Source: Thauera sp. UBA6194 (GTDB lineage: Bacteria; Pseudomonadota; Gammaproteobacteria; Burkholderiales; Rhodocyclaceae). From it: 64,000 nucleotides of DNA. Positions 9,198 to 17,242 of the stretch are shown here, piece by piece (positions within the stretch are counted from its first letter, which is position 1; each line of letters opens with the position of its first letter). The position numbers and the translations under genes were made by a program. The DNA is taken from the NCBI GenBank assembly GCA_002422685.1, contig DITC01000054.1, forward strand, positions 189,091-253,090. The letters are read 5' to 3'. A model generated the notes under the pieces. It was not told where the DNA came from, did not search any database, and worked only from the letters and a program-made list of their open reading frames with translations.

Positions 9198-10916
9198 TCA
9201 GCCCTTGATCGTCACATTCTGAGCGGCAAGCTGGCCGCGAAAATCCTTGAGCAATCCCAGCACGGGATTGGGCGCAGCCTGCCCCAGACCGCAGATGGAG
9301 GCGTCCATCATCAAGCGTGCGAGCCGTTGAAGCGCGTCTGCGTCCCATTGTTCACGCTCCAGCAGGCCCAGCATCTTGTCGCAGCCCACCCGGCAAGGCG
9401 TGCACTGGCCGCAGGACTCGTCGGCAAAGAAGGCGAGCAGGTTGGTCGCCACCGAGCGCAGGTCGTCCTTGTCCGACAGCACGATCACCGCCGCCGAGCC
9501 GATGAAGCAGCCGTGCGGCTGGAGGGTGTCGAAATCGAGCGGGATGTCGGCCTTGTCGGCAGGCAGGATGCCCCCCGACGCGCCGCCGGGCAGGTAGGCC
9601 ATCAGCCTGTGCCCCTCTGCCATGCCGCCGCAGAACTCGTCGATGAGTTCGCGCAGGGTGATGCCGGCCGGAGCGAGATGCACACCGGGCTTGCGGACCC
9701 GCCCGGACACGGAGAAGCTGCGCAGGCCCTTGCGGCCGTGACGGCCCTGCGCGGCGAACCACTCGGCGCCGCGTTCGTGGATCAGGGGGATCCAGTAAAC
9801 CGTCTCGACGTTGTTCACCAGCGTCGGGCGATTGAACAGGCCGCTCTGCGCAACGAAAGGCGGTCGGTGCCGCGGCTTGCCCGGCTTGCCCTCGAGCGAC
9901 TCGATCAGCGCCGACTCCTCGCCACAGATGTAGGCACCGGCGCCGCGGCGCAGCACGATGTAGCCGGGCGTCGCCAAGCCGCTGCGCTCGAGCTCGGCAA
10001 TCGCCTCGCGCAGCACCGTGTGCACACCGGGGTACTCGTCACGCAGGTAGATGTAGAGCGCTTCAGCGTCGATGGCCCATGCGCTGACCAGCGCCCCTTC
10101 GAGGAAGCGGTGCGGGGCGTGTTCGAGATAGTGGCGATCCTTGAAGGTGCCGGGCTCGCCTTCATCGCCGTTGATCACACAGTAGCGGGGCGCAGGCTCC
10201 TGCCGCACGAAAGCCCACTTGCGGAAGGTCGGAAACCCTGCCCCGCCGAGGCCCCGCAGGCCCGCCTGCTCGAGCTCCGTCATCAGCGCCTCGACACCGA
10301 CCTCGCCATCGCGACACGACTGCAGCAGCCGATAGCCACCGGCAGCCCGATAGGCCTCCAGACGCTGCCATTCGATCGGTTCCGGATCGGTCTCACCCGC
10401 TGCCGCCGCAGCGAGCACCGCCTCGGCGTTGGCCCGACCGATGTGACGATGACCGACTTCGACCACCGGCGCGTTGTCGCAACGCCCCATGCAGGGCGCG
10501 CGCAACACCCGGATCGCCTCCGGGTCGGTGCCGGCCTCGAGTTCGGCCTTGAGCGCTTCGGCGCCGGCGATCTGACAGGACAGCGAATCGCACACCCGCA
10601 GCGTGAGCGCCGGCGGCGGGGCCTGATCGTCATGAATCACGTCGAAATGTGCGTAGAAAGTCGCGGTCTCATACACGGCGGCCATCGGCAGCTTCATGTA
10701 GGCGGCCAGCGCGCGCAAGGCAGGGAGCGGGAGGTGGCCCCGGTCGTCCTGCATTACGTGCAGGTGCTCGATCAGCAGATCGTGCCGGCGCAACTCGGGC
10801 CGTTGGCGTTCGTCACCGAGCAGCGCGCGCAGACGCTCGAGTTCGGCGGGGTCCAGCTCACGGCCGCGCGGCTTGGCGCGCAGTCCTCGGCGTGGGGTTT
10901 CGGTGTTCAGGCTCAT
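9198..10916 (-). CDS. Formate dehydrogenase diaphorase subunit, NuoE-NuoF fusion
   Basis: FMN/NAD subunit that passes formate-derived electrons to NAD+. It is a fusion of 572 residues. Residues about 25-170 are NuoE-like, with a thioredoxin-fold [2Fe-2S] site C109-x4-C114 and C142-x3-C146. Residues about 200-572 are NuoF-like, with the FMN loop GLGGAGFP (222-229), the NADH-pocket segments GDEGEPGTFKDR and GAGAYICGEES, and a C-terminal [4Fe-4S] set (C502, C505, C508, C542). Many soluble formate dehydrogenases keep these as separate FdsG and FdsB; the fused form resembles the two-subunit Fdh1 enzymes of methylotrophs. The start at 10916 (MSLNTETP) is preferred over an in-frame codon 60 bases upstream, whose added residues look non-native. 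Confidence 0.92.
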   Translation of the reverse strand: MSLNTETPRRGLRAKPRGRELDPAELERLRALLGDERQRPELRRHDLLIEHLHVMQDDRGHLPLPALRALAAYMKLPMAAVYETATFYAHFDVIHDDQAPPPALTLRVCDSLSCQIAGAEALKAELEAGTDPEAIRVLRAPCMGRCDNAPVVEVGHRHIGRANAEAVLAAAAAGETDPEPIEWQRLEAYRAAGGYRLLQSCRDGEVGVEALMTELEQAGLRGLGGAGFPTFRKWAFVRQEPAPRYCVINGDEGEPGTFKDRHYLEHAPHRFLEGALVSAWAIDAEALYIYLRDEYPGVHTVLREAIAELERSGLATPGYIVLRRGAGAYICGEESALIESLEGKPGKPRHRPPFVAQSGLFNRPTLVNNVETVYWIPLIHERGAEWFAAQGRHGRKGLRSFSVSGRVRKPGVHLAPAGITLRELIDEFCGGMAEGHRLMAYLPGGASGGILPADKADIPLDFDTLQPHGCFIGSAAVIVLSDKDDLRSVATNLLAFFADESCGQCTPCRVGCDKMLGLLEREQWDADALQRLARLMMDASICGLGQAAPNPVLGLLKDFRGQLAAQNVTIKG

Positions 10917-11414
10917 ATGCGACTCGATATCGGGAGATGGACGGGGCCGGCTCCGCGTAGCCCCACATGTGAGCATAGCGCCCGACTCGAGAACGCAGTA
11001 AAGCTGTAAGCGACGGCGGGAATCCTAAAAACGTCATGCACGTCCCGTCCGCACAGGCGCTGCCCCGGACAGTCGAGAGACAGCCCGCAGGCGGGCAAAA
11101 ACAAGGGCGCGCGCGACGGCCTTTACGGCGGCGAAGTCGGCGCCGCTCGCGGGCCAGCGCATGTCGCAAACAGACATGTGCCGGCGAGCCCGATCCCTGG
11201 ATTCTCAGCTGTGCCGGCCGCGCGGCGAATCTCTGCTTCCTGACGATTGCCCAAACGCGACAAGCTGCTACTATGAGTCCATAAGCGCGGCAATGATATG
11301 GACCCCATCCGGGTTCGATCGTCGCCATGGCCAAGGGCGCACACGCAGAAAATATACGAGGCCTGCTCGAGAGCGGCCCCGCGGAGTGCTCCGAACGGGT
11401 GAGGAGGAGACAAC
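10917..11414. promoter_or_regulatory. Divergent fdhB / gbdR-like intergenic region
   Basis: This 498-bp region lies between the divergent formate dehydrogenase operon and the GlxA-family regulator gene. It contains the shared 17-bp motif at 11157-11173, about 240 bp from each start codon. I found no credible gene in it. A strong GAGGAGG ribosome-binding site precedes the regulator at 11415. Confidence 0.5.
11157..11173 (+). promoter_or_regulatory. Candidate GbdR operator, copy 2
   Basis: Reads GCGCATGTCGCAAACAG on the plus strand, identical in 16 of 17 bases to the minus strand of 1041-1057. The bases that follow repeat the CATGT element 15 bases downstream (CATGTC...CATGTG), the spacing expected for paired half-sites of an AraC-type activator. 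Assignment to the neighbouring GbdR-like regulator is inference. Confidence 0.45.
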
Positions 11415-12542
11415 ATGCCCAAGCACGATGATTTGCCGAATCCGGCCGAGAGCAAGCGACGCGACGGCCCTTTGAGTGTCGGCTTTCTCCTCCTGGAGAA
11501 TTTCACCCTGATCGCGCATTCGGTGGCGATCGAGCCGCTGCGCATGGCCAACCAGCTCAGCGGCAAGGAACTCTACCGCTGGTACACCCTGAGCGAGGAT
11601 GGCCAGCCGGTCCGTGCGAGCGATGGTCAGCGCATCCTGCCCGACGGCTCGCTGAAAGATGTGCAGGGCCTCGATATCGTGATCGTCTGCGGTGGTGTTG
11701 CGCCCCAGCAGGCGATCCGCAAGGCACACATCTCCTTCCTGCAGGCGCAGGCCAGGCGTGACTGCATCCTCGGCTCGGTTTGCACCGGGGCCTGGGCGCT
11801 CGCACAGGCCGGCCTGCTCGATGGCTACCGTGCCAGCGTACATTGGGAGTGCATCCCGGGGCTGCAGGAAGCCTTCCCGAAAGTATTGGTGACCAACCGC
11901 TTGTTCACGGTCGACGGCAACCGCATCACGGGTTCAGGCGGGACCGCACCGCTGGACATGATGCTGAATCTGATCCAGCGCCAGTTCGGCCGCGAGCTGA
12001 TGGCCGCGATCTCCGAAATGTTCATGTGCGAGCGCATTCGCGACGAGCGCGAACAGCAGCGCATTCCGCTTCGCCACGTGCTCGGCATGTCGCAGCCGAA
12101 GCTGCTCGAAATCGTCGAGCTGATGGAGGCCAACATCGAGGAGCCGCTCGAAACGGAGGGCCTCGCGGCCATCGCCGGGATCTCCCGCCGACAGCTCGAG
12201 CGACTCTTCCTCAAGCATCTGAACAGCTCGCCTTCGCGCTATTACCTCACCATCCGCATCAACCGCGCGCGCAAGCTGCTGCGGCAGACCTCGATGATGA
12301 TCATCGAGGTCGCGGAAGCCTGCGGTTTCGTCTCGACATCGCATTTTTCCAAGTGCTACCGCAGCTTCTTCGGCGTACCGCCAAGAACCGAGCGCACCTG
12401 CGAGACGGCCTTGCGCCCGGTGCGCGGCCGCCGGCCGACCTTTGCTCCGGAAGCGGCAGGTACGATCTCATCGGCCGAGCGTGCACTCTGCGCGGCGCGC
12501 GGCGAGGCGACGTATGGAAGCGTTGTGCATCTGGCCGCGTAG
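11415..12542 (+). CDS. GlxA/AraC-family regulator, GbdR-like
   Basis: Transcription factor of 375 residues. Residues about 18-190 form a DJ-1/PfpI-like (GATase1-fold) sensor domain (VGFLLLENFTLIAHSVAIEPLR, CTGAWALAQAGLLDG). Residues about 230-325 are an AraC-type double helix-turn-helix, including GISRRQLERLFLKHL and VAEACGFVSTSHFSKCYR. This architecture and the N-terminal wording match GbdR/CdhR-type activators of glycine betaine, dimethylglycine and carnitine catabolism. Its position among a dimethylglycine/sarcosine dehydrogenase, ETF and C1 genes supports that role. The last 45 residues after the HTH are Ala/Arg-rich and not recognisable. Ligand identity is inferred from context. Confidence 0.85.
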   Translation: MPKHDDLPNPAESKRRDGPLSVGFLLLENFTLIAHSVAIEPLRMANQLSGKELYRWYTLSEDGQPVRASDGQRILPDGSLKDVQGLDIVIVCGGVAPQQAIRKAHISFLQAQARRDCILGSVCTGAWALAQAGLLDGYRASVHWECIPGLQEAFPKVLVTNRLFTVDGNRITGSGGTAPLDMMLNLIQRQFGRELMAAISEMFMCERIRDEREQQRIPLRHVLGMSQPKLLEIVELMEANIEEPLETEGLAAIAGISRRQLERLFLKHLNSSPSRYYLTIRINRARKLLRQTSMMIIEVAEACGFVSTSHFSKCYRSFFGVPPRTERTCETALRPVRGRRPTFAPEAAGTISSAERALCAARGEATYGSVVHLAA

Positions 12543-12794
12543 TCGTCTGGTCGCATAGCCCCGAGAGCCGGGCGCAACACCCGACCAGCCGGCGCGGACA
12601 GGGCGCCCTATGAAGTATGCCCGCAGCGGGCAAAGCACCGTGGCCGCGCACAGGCCCCGCCCCGCCTGCCGCTCCGGTCAGGCCGCGGTGCCGGCGAGAG
12701 GTCCTGGTGCTGGGCAGCTTGACCCACCCGCTACTTGACCCCCAAGCGCTGCATTGCCGCCGGCGAAGCGGCACGGCGTCGCCGGCGGACTCGT

Positions 12795-13514
12795 TCAGCT
12801 CCGCTCGTTGCGGGGAGCTTCGCCGCGCGCGGCCCCCTCGTCCACGGTGGGATCGACGGCGACGCCCTCTTCCTTGCGCTTCCGCTCGTCGGAGCCTTCC
12901 GCCGCCGCCTGTTCGAGTTCATCGGTGCCAGTCGCGGCCACTTTTTCGGAGTCCGGTTGGGCTGCAGGAGCGGCGCCCTGCGATCCCGCGTCGGCAGTGG
13001 AATCGGACGGCGCTTCCGGCTCGGCACGGCCTTCGGTCGCCGGCTCGCTTACCTGGGCAGGCTCGGCCGTCTCCGTCGGCGCCGTTTCAGCCCCGGACTC
13101 GGTCGCCGCGCCAGCGGCAGCCGTCGCCGCGGCGCCGGCGCCCAGCAGCTTGCCCGCTTCGCCGCCCTCGTCCGCGCCACGCCCGGCGCCGATCAGCAAC
13201 GCATCCACACGCTGCTGGAACAGCTCGCGTGCCGAGCCGGTGGAGAGCTTCTCGTAGTCGGTGGACAGATGCTCGAAGAGCGCCTTGTACGAGCCGGCCA
13301 TGGACACGAACAGGGTCGCGGTCTTGTCGAAGTGGGCTTCGACGTCCTTGCGGTAGCCGGCCACCTCTTCCTGCTTGCGCTCGAGCTCGGCTTCGAGCTC
13401 GTCGATGCGATCTTTGGTCCCCGCCGTCTTGCGACCGACGAAGAAGGCGATGATGCCGACGATGACGACCGCGGAGATCGCGAGCAGCCAGGCAGTTTGT
13501 GGCGTGATGTTCAT
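12795..13514 (-). CDS. YhcB/DUF1043 family inner-membrane protein
   Basis: Single-pass membrane protein of 239 residues. A transmembrane helix at about 8-28 (WLLAISAVVIVGIIAFFVG) is followed by a coiled coil (about 32-60, DRIDELEAELERKQEEV) and the conserved DUF1043 core (HFDKTATLFVSMAGSYKALFEHL). In gammaproteobacteria YhcB/ZapG links cell division, envelope and membrane synthesis. The C-terminal ~120 residues are an unusually long Ala/Glu/Pro-rich, low-complexity tail; typical YhcB is about 130 residues. The ATG at 13514 follows GGGAGGAAG and is preferred to an in-frame codon 24 bases upstream. It is the last gene of the minus-strand run gshA-gshB-apbE-yhcB. Confidence 0.8.
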   Translation of the reverse strand: MNITPQTAWLLAISAVVIVGIIAFFVGRKTAGTKDRIDELEAELERKQEEVAGYRKDVEAHFDKTATLFVSMAGSYKALFEHLSTDYEKLSTGSARELFQQRVDALLIGAGRGADEGGEAGKLLGAGAAATAAAGAATESGAETAPTETAEPAQVSEPATEGRAEPEAPSDSTADAGSQGAAPAAQPDSEKVAATGTDELEQAAAEGSDERKRKEEGVAVDPTVDEGAARGEAPRNERS

Positions 13515-13534
13515 GTTTTCTTCCTCCCTTGCGT

Positions 13535-14599
13535 TCAATCGATGGTCGTCGCCTCGACGGGCGACAGGAACTGCAGGCGCGCACGCAGCGCACGCGTGAC
13601 CTCGACGCGGCCGTCGGCGGCCACGCGCAACACGTGTTCGATGCCGAAACGCCGCGTCTGTTCGCGCCAGGCGTCACCGGCAAGATACGCGGGCTTGCTC
13701 GGCGCATCGGACAGCGTCCCGGCGTTGGTGCGCGGCAAGATCAGAATGGTGAGCGCCTGCGTGCCCTGCGCCGGCATGCCGGTGCGCGGGTCGAGCAGAT
13801 GCGAAAAGCGCTCGCCTTCGATCTCGAAATAACGCTGATAGTCGCCGGAGGTGCCGACCGCCTCGCCATCGTACAACGGCAAGGTGGCGATGGGCGCCGG
13901 TTCGCGCGGATGCTGGATGCCGATGCGCCAGGGCTGGTCGCCCTTCTTCCCGAGCGCCATGACGTTGCCGCCGATGTTGATGAGCGCGTTGTCCACACCG
14001 TTCGCGCGCAGGATGGCCGCGGCGCGGTCGAGCGCGTAGCCCTTGGCGTAGCCGCCGAGGTCGAGCTGCACCGCCGGGTTGCGGCTGCTGACCCGATTGC
14101 CCTCGATGACGAGATCCGCCATCGAGGGCGCAGCCTCGAGCAGGGCCTGCAGGCGCGCGGGGTCCGGGCGCTGCTGCACGAAGCTGTCGGTGTGAAAGCC
14201 CCACAGCGCGATCAGCCCGCCGAGCGCCGGATTGAAGAGCTGGTCGCCGGTCGCAGCGATATGCTGCGCATCCAGCAACATCGCCGCGAGCTCGTCGGAC
14301 ACGCTGGTGGCCTCGCCACGCGCGAGCGCCGCGTTGAGCGCAGTGAGCTCGGACGGCTCCCAGGCGTGATATGCGCGGTGCAGGCGGTCGAACTCGCGCA
14401 GCACGGCACCGGCCGCCGCATCCGCAGCCTCCTGGCTGTCGCCATAGACAGCCACATCGACCCGCGTGCCGAACACATAAGCCTCGTGCCGGAACACCTC
14501 ACCACCCGAACAACCAGCCAACAACACCGCCGCCAGCACCAACACCGCCAGCCGACCAGAAAAATCAATGGGGTCAGACTCGATTGATCCGCGGATCAA
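13535..14599 (-). CDS. apbE: FAD:protein FMN transferase (ApbE-type lipoprotein)
   Basis: Attaches FMN covalently to Thr/Ser of target flavoproteins on the periplasmic side. The mature part shows the ApbE hallmarks: AYVFGTRVDVAVYG, the block LDLGGYAKGYALDRAAAIL, INIGGNVMALG, and the C-terminal FSHLLDPRTGMPAQG. The hydrophobic stretch RLAVLVLAAVLLAGC is a lipoprotein signal with an LAGC lipobox. The start is uncertain: the 5' end lies inside a 62-bp palindrome, and the only upstream in-frame start giving a plausible signal peptide is a TTG within it (14599). A GTG at 14545 would leave almost no n-region. The palindrome probably replaced the native start. Confidence 0.85.
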   Translation of the reverse strand: MIRGSIESDPIDFSGRLAVLVLAAVLLAGCSGGEVFRHEAYVFGTRVDVAVYGDSQEAADAAAGAVLREFDRLHRAYHAWEPSELTALNAALARGEATSVSDELAAMLLDAQHIAATGDQLFNPALGGLIALWGFHTDSFVQQRPDPARLQALLEAAPSMADLVIEGNRVSSRNPAVQLDLGGYAKGYALDRAAAILRANGVDNALINIGGNVMALGKKGDQPWRIGIQHPREPAPIATLPLYDGEAVGTSGDYQRYFEIEGERFSHLLDPRTGMPAQGTQALTILILPRTNAGTLSDAPSKPAYLAGDAWREQTRRFGIEHVLRVAADGRVEVTRALRARLQFLSPVEATTID

Positions 14600-14622
14600 T
14601 CGAGTCTGACCCCATTGATTTT
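14561..14622. repeat. Perfect 62-bp palindrome (REP/BIME-like) at the apbE 5' end
   Basis: Two 31-base arms, 14561-14591 and 14592-14622, are exact reverse complements with no loop. The core of each arm is AATCAATGGGGTCAGACTCG. The element sits between the gshB stop (14647) and the body of apbE and supplies the first codons of apbE. Palindromes with GGGGTCAGACTC arms recall REP-type elements mobilised by RAYT transposases, an association from memory that I cannot verify here. As RNA it would form a very stable hairpin, which could end gshB transcription or hide the apbE start. Confidence 0.9.
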
Positions 14623-14646
14623 GATTTTGGCGAAGAGCGGGGGCGC

Positions 14647-15609
14647 TCAGGCGCACGCCTGCTCCAGCGTGTCGATGACCAGGCCGGCGACGTCGAAGCC
14701 TTGCTGCGCGGCGATCTCGACCATGCAGGTGGGGCTGGTGACGTTGATCTCGGTGAGGTGGCCGCCGATCAGGTCGAGGCCGACGATGAGCAGGCCGCGC
14801 CGCCACAGGATGGGGGCCAGATACTCGGCCACCTCGCGTTCACGCGCGGTCAGCGGCATCGCGACGCCGCGGCCGCCCGCGGCCAGGTTGCCGCGCGTCT
14901 CACCGGCCTGCGGAATGCGCGCCAGCGAGAAGGGCACGACCTCGCCGCCGATGATCAGCACGCGCTTGTCGCCCTCGGCGATCTGCGCCAGGTAGCGCTG
15001 CGCCATGATCGTGCGCCGGCCCTCGTGGGTCAGTGTCTCGATGATGACGTTCCGGTTCGGATCGTCGGCACGCACGCGGAAGATCTGGCTGCCACCCATG
15101 CCGTCGAGCGGTTTGAGGATGACGTCGCCGAGTTCGTCGATGAAAGCCTGGATGTCCGCCGCATCTCGCGCCACCAGCGTGGTCGCGGTGAACTGCGGGA
15201 ATTCGGTGATCGCGATCTTCTCGGAATGGTCGCGCACCGCGCGCGGATCGTTGAACACCCGCACGCCCGCCTGCACCGCGCGCTCGAGCAGCCAGGTGGC
15301 GGTGACGTACTCGAAGTCGAAGGGCGGGTCCTGGCGCATCAGCACCGCATCGAAGGCCGACAGCGGCAAGGCCTGCGCTTCGCCCACCCGGTACCACGCG
15401 GCGTCGTCTTCGGACACGCTCAAGGGCACGCAGCCGGTCCCCACCACCACGCCTTCCCGCCAGGTCAGGCCAGCGCGCTGCAGCGCCCACACCTCATGAC
15501 CGCGGCGGGCGGCGGCGCGCATCATCGCGATGCTGGAGTCCTTGTAGGCCTTCAGGCCCTCGAGCGGGTCGAGGATGAAGGCGAGGCGAAGCGGTCGAGT
15601 CGTGGTCAT
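14647..15609 (-). CDS. gshB: Glutathione synthetase
   Basis: Adds glycine to gamma-glutamylcysteine with ATP, the second step of glutathione synthesis. The 320 residues show the N-terminal LRLAFILDPLEGLKAYKDSS, the MRQDPPFDFEYVTATWLLE signature, and the ATP-grasp elements VILKPLDGMGGSQIFRV and GLDLIGGHLTEINVTSPT. It lies 165 bp downstream of gshA on the same strand. The family length is about 315-320, so the gene is intact. The palindrome at 14561-14622 begins 25 bp after its stop. Confidence 0.96.
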   Translation of the reverse strand: MTTTRPLRLAFILDPLEGLKAYKDSSIAMMRAAARRGHEVWALQRAGLTWREGVVVGTGCVPLSVSEDDAAWYRVGEAQALPLSAFDAVLMRQDPPFDFEYVTATWLLERAVQAGVRVFNDPRAVRDHSEKIAITEFPQFTATTLVARDAADIQAFIDELGDVILKPLDGMGGSQIFRVRADDPNRNVIIETLTHEGRRTIMAQRYLAQIAEGDKRVLIIGGEVVPFSLARIPQAGETRGNLAAGGRGVAMPLTAREREVAEYLAPILWRRGLLIVGLDLIGGHLTEINVTSPTCMVEIAAQQGFDVAGLVIDTLEQACA

Positions 15610-15732
15610 GTTCGATCATTCCCGCCCGCGCCTGATCGACGCGGGCTCTTGAGTCTGGCGGTGGGTGCTGGCTGCGGGCGACGGCATCGCAGCAGACCAG
15701 CGCGAGCACCCGCGCCCTTGCACAGGCGGGCG

Positions 15733-15773
15733 GGGCGCCCGAGCCGATGCGGGCGGGCGCCCGAGCCGATGCG
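15733..15773. repeat. Two 19-bp direct repeats in the gshA-gshB spacer
   Basis: The unit GGGCGCCCGAGCCGATGCG occurs at 15733-15751 and again at 15755-15773, separated by 3 bases. It lies just beyond the gshA stop codon, in the 165-bp gap before gshB. Probably a local duplication; no function can be assigned. Confidence 0.8.
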
Positions 15774-15774
15774 C

Positions 15775-17073
15775 TCAGGCGCCCGCGGCGTCGTCCTCTG
15801 CCGGCTCGGTCTCCTCGATCTCGACCGAGGCCGCGAGCAGCGCCAGGCGGGCGACCACGCCATAGGCGTAGAAGCGGTTCGGCGCCGCGTCCGGCCCCTG
15901 GGCGGCGTCGGGCATGGTGCCGCTGGTGTCGAAGGCGAGCGGCTTGAAGTGCATGCCGGGCGCGTTGAGGTTCTCGTCGCGGCCGCGCTCGGTGTGCACG
16001 CGGTAGAAGCCGCCCACCACGTAGTGATCCATCATGTACACCACCGGCTCGGCGACGCCGTCCTCGACCGTCTCGAAGGTGTGCACGCCCTCCTGAACGA
16101 TCACCTCCTGCACCTGCAGGCCTTCCTTGACCACCGCCATCTTGTTGCGCTGGCGGCGGTTGAGGCCGACCACCTCGGAGGCGTCCTTCACCGTCATCAC
16201 GCCCATGCCGTAGGTACCGGCGTCGGCCTTCACCACCACGAAGGGTTCGTCGGTGACGCCGTACTCCTTGTACTTGGCCCGGATGCGGGTGAGCAGCGCA
16301 TCGACCTGCCCGGCCAGGCACTCCTCGCCGGTGCGCTCCTGGAAGTTGATCTGGCCGCACACGCCGAACTCGGGGTTGATGCGCCACGGATCGATGCCGA
16401 TCGCCTCGGCGAAGGCGCGCGCCACGCGGTCGTAGCATTCGGCGTGCTTCGACTTGCGGCGCGAGTGCCAGCCCGCGTGCAGCGGCGGGATCAGCCACTG
16501 CTCGTCCAGGCCCTTGAGCACCTGCGGGATGCCCGCGGAGAGGTCGTTGTTGAGCAGCACCGCGCAGGGGTCGAAGCCGTCCAGCCCGATGCGGCTGCCA
16601 TTGCGGCGCAGCGGCTCGAGGGTGAGCGAGGCGCCGTTGGCGAGCTCGAGCACGGTGGGCTCGGCGATGTCGGGCAGCAGGCTGCCGATGCGCACGTCCA
16701 GGCCGGTGAGGCGCAGGATGGACACCAGCTTGGCCACGTTCTGCAGGTAGAACTGGTTGCGCGTGTGGTTCTCGGGGATCAGCAGCAGACGGCTGGCGTC
16801 CGGGCAGATGCGCTCGATCGCCGCCTGCGCGGCCTGCACGCACAGCGGCATGAAGGCATCGTTGAGATTGTTGAAGCCGCCGGGAAAGAGGTTCAGATCG
16901 ACCGGCGCGAGCTTGAAGCCCGAATTGCGCAGGTCGGTCGAGCCGTAGAAGGGCGGCATGTGGTCCTGCCACTGGTCGCGGAACCAGCGCTCGATCTCGG
17001 TGGCGTTGTCGAGGAACTGGCGTTCCAGTTCCAGCAAGGGGCCGGTGAGTGCAGTCGTCAGATGAGGAACCAT
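15775..17073 (-). CDS. gshA: Glutamate--cysteine ligase (betaproteobacterial/iron-oxidiser type)
   Basis: First and rate-limiting step of glutathione synthesis, joining glutamate and cysteine. The 432 residues do not resemble E. coli GshA; they match the separate class found in Acidithiobacillus and many betaproteobacteria. Family stretches include MPPFYGSTDLRNSGFKLAPV, FNNLNDAFMPLC, LIPENHTRNQFY and FVVVKADAGTYGMGVMTVKD, the last being ATP-grasp-like. The start at 17073 is the first in-frame ATG. The acidic C-terminal tail (EIEETEPAEDDAAGA) is variable. It forms an operon with gshB. Confidence 0.92.
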   Translation of the reverse strand: MVPHLTTALTGPLLELERQFLDNATEIERWFRDQWQDHMPPFYGSTDLRNSGFKLAPVDLNLFPGGFNNLNDAFMPLCVQAAQAAIERICPDASRLLLIPENHTRNQFYLQNVAKLVSILRLTGLDVRIGSLLPDIAEPTVLELANGASLTLEPLRRNGSRIGLDGFDPCAVLLNNDLSAGIPQVLKGLDEQWLIPPLHAGWHSRRKSKHAECYDRVARAFAEAIGIDPWRINPEFGVCGQINFQERTGEECLAGQVDALLTRIRAKYKEYGVTDEPFVVVKADAGTYGMGVMTVKDASEVVGLNRRQRNKMAVVKEGLQVQEVIVQEGVHTFETVEDGVAEPVVYMMDHYVVGGFYRVHTERGRDENLNAPGMHFKPLAFDTSGTMPDAAQGPDAAPNRFYAYGVVARLALLAASVEIEETEPAEDDAAGA

Positions 17074-17242
17074 GAAGTGTCTCTAGAGTGCGCGCGAGCC
17101 CGGCGGGCCAGCGGATGAATTGGCCGGAATATTACACCAAGCCCACCCGGCGCCGGGCGCGGGAGGCGGTGAAATCCGGGCGGCCGAACGCAGCGGCAGC
17201 GCTCGCTTCGGCCCTGGAGCCGAGCAGGCTCGCCGGGCGGTA

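Noticed and set aside
6278..9208. A long plus-strand open frame opposite the formate dehydrogenase gene
   Set aside because: It is antisense to fdhA, whose motifs are unmistakable. Its translation is His/Arg/Ala-rich without recognisable domains, as expected in GC-rich DNA.
14561..14622. Palindrome as an ordinary rho-independent terminator of gshB
   Set aside because: Arms of 31 bases with no loop and an AT-poor stem base are unlike a terminator. It may still stop transcription, but its form fits a repeat element better.
14371..17118. Long plus-strand open frame across apbE, gshB and gshA
   Set aside because: It is the complement of three well-defined genes and has no family motifs.
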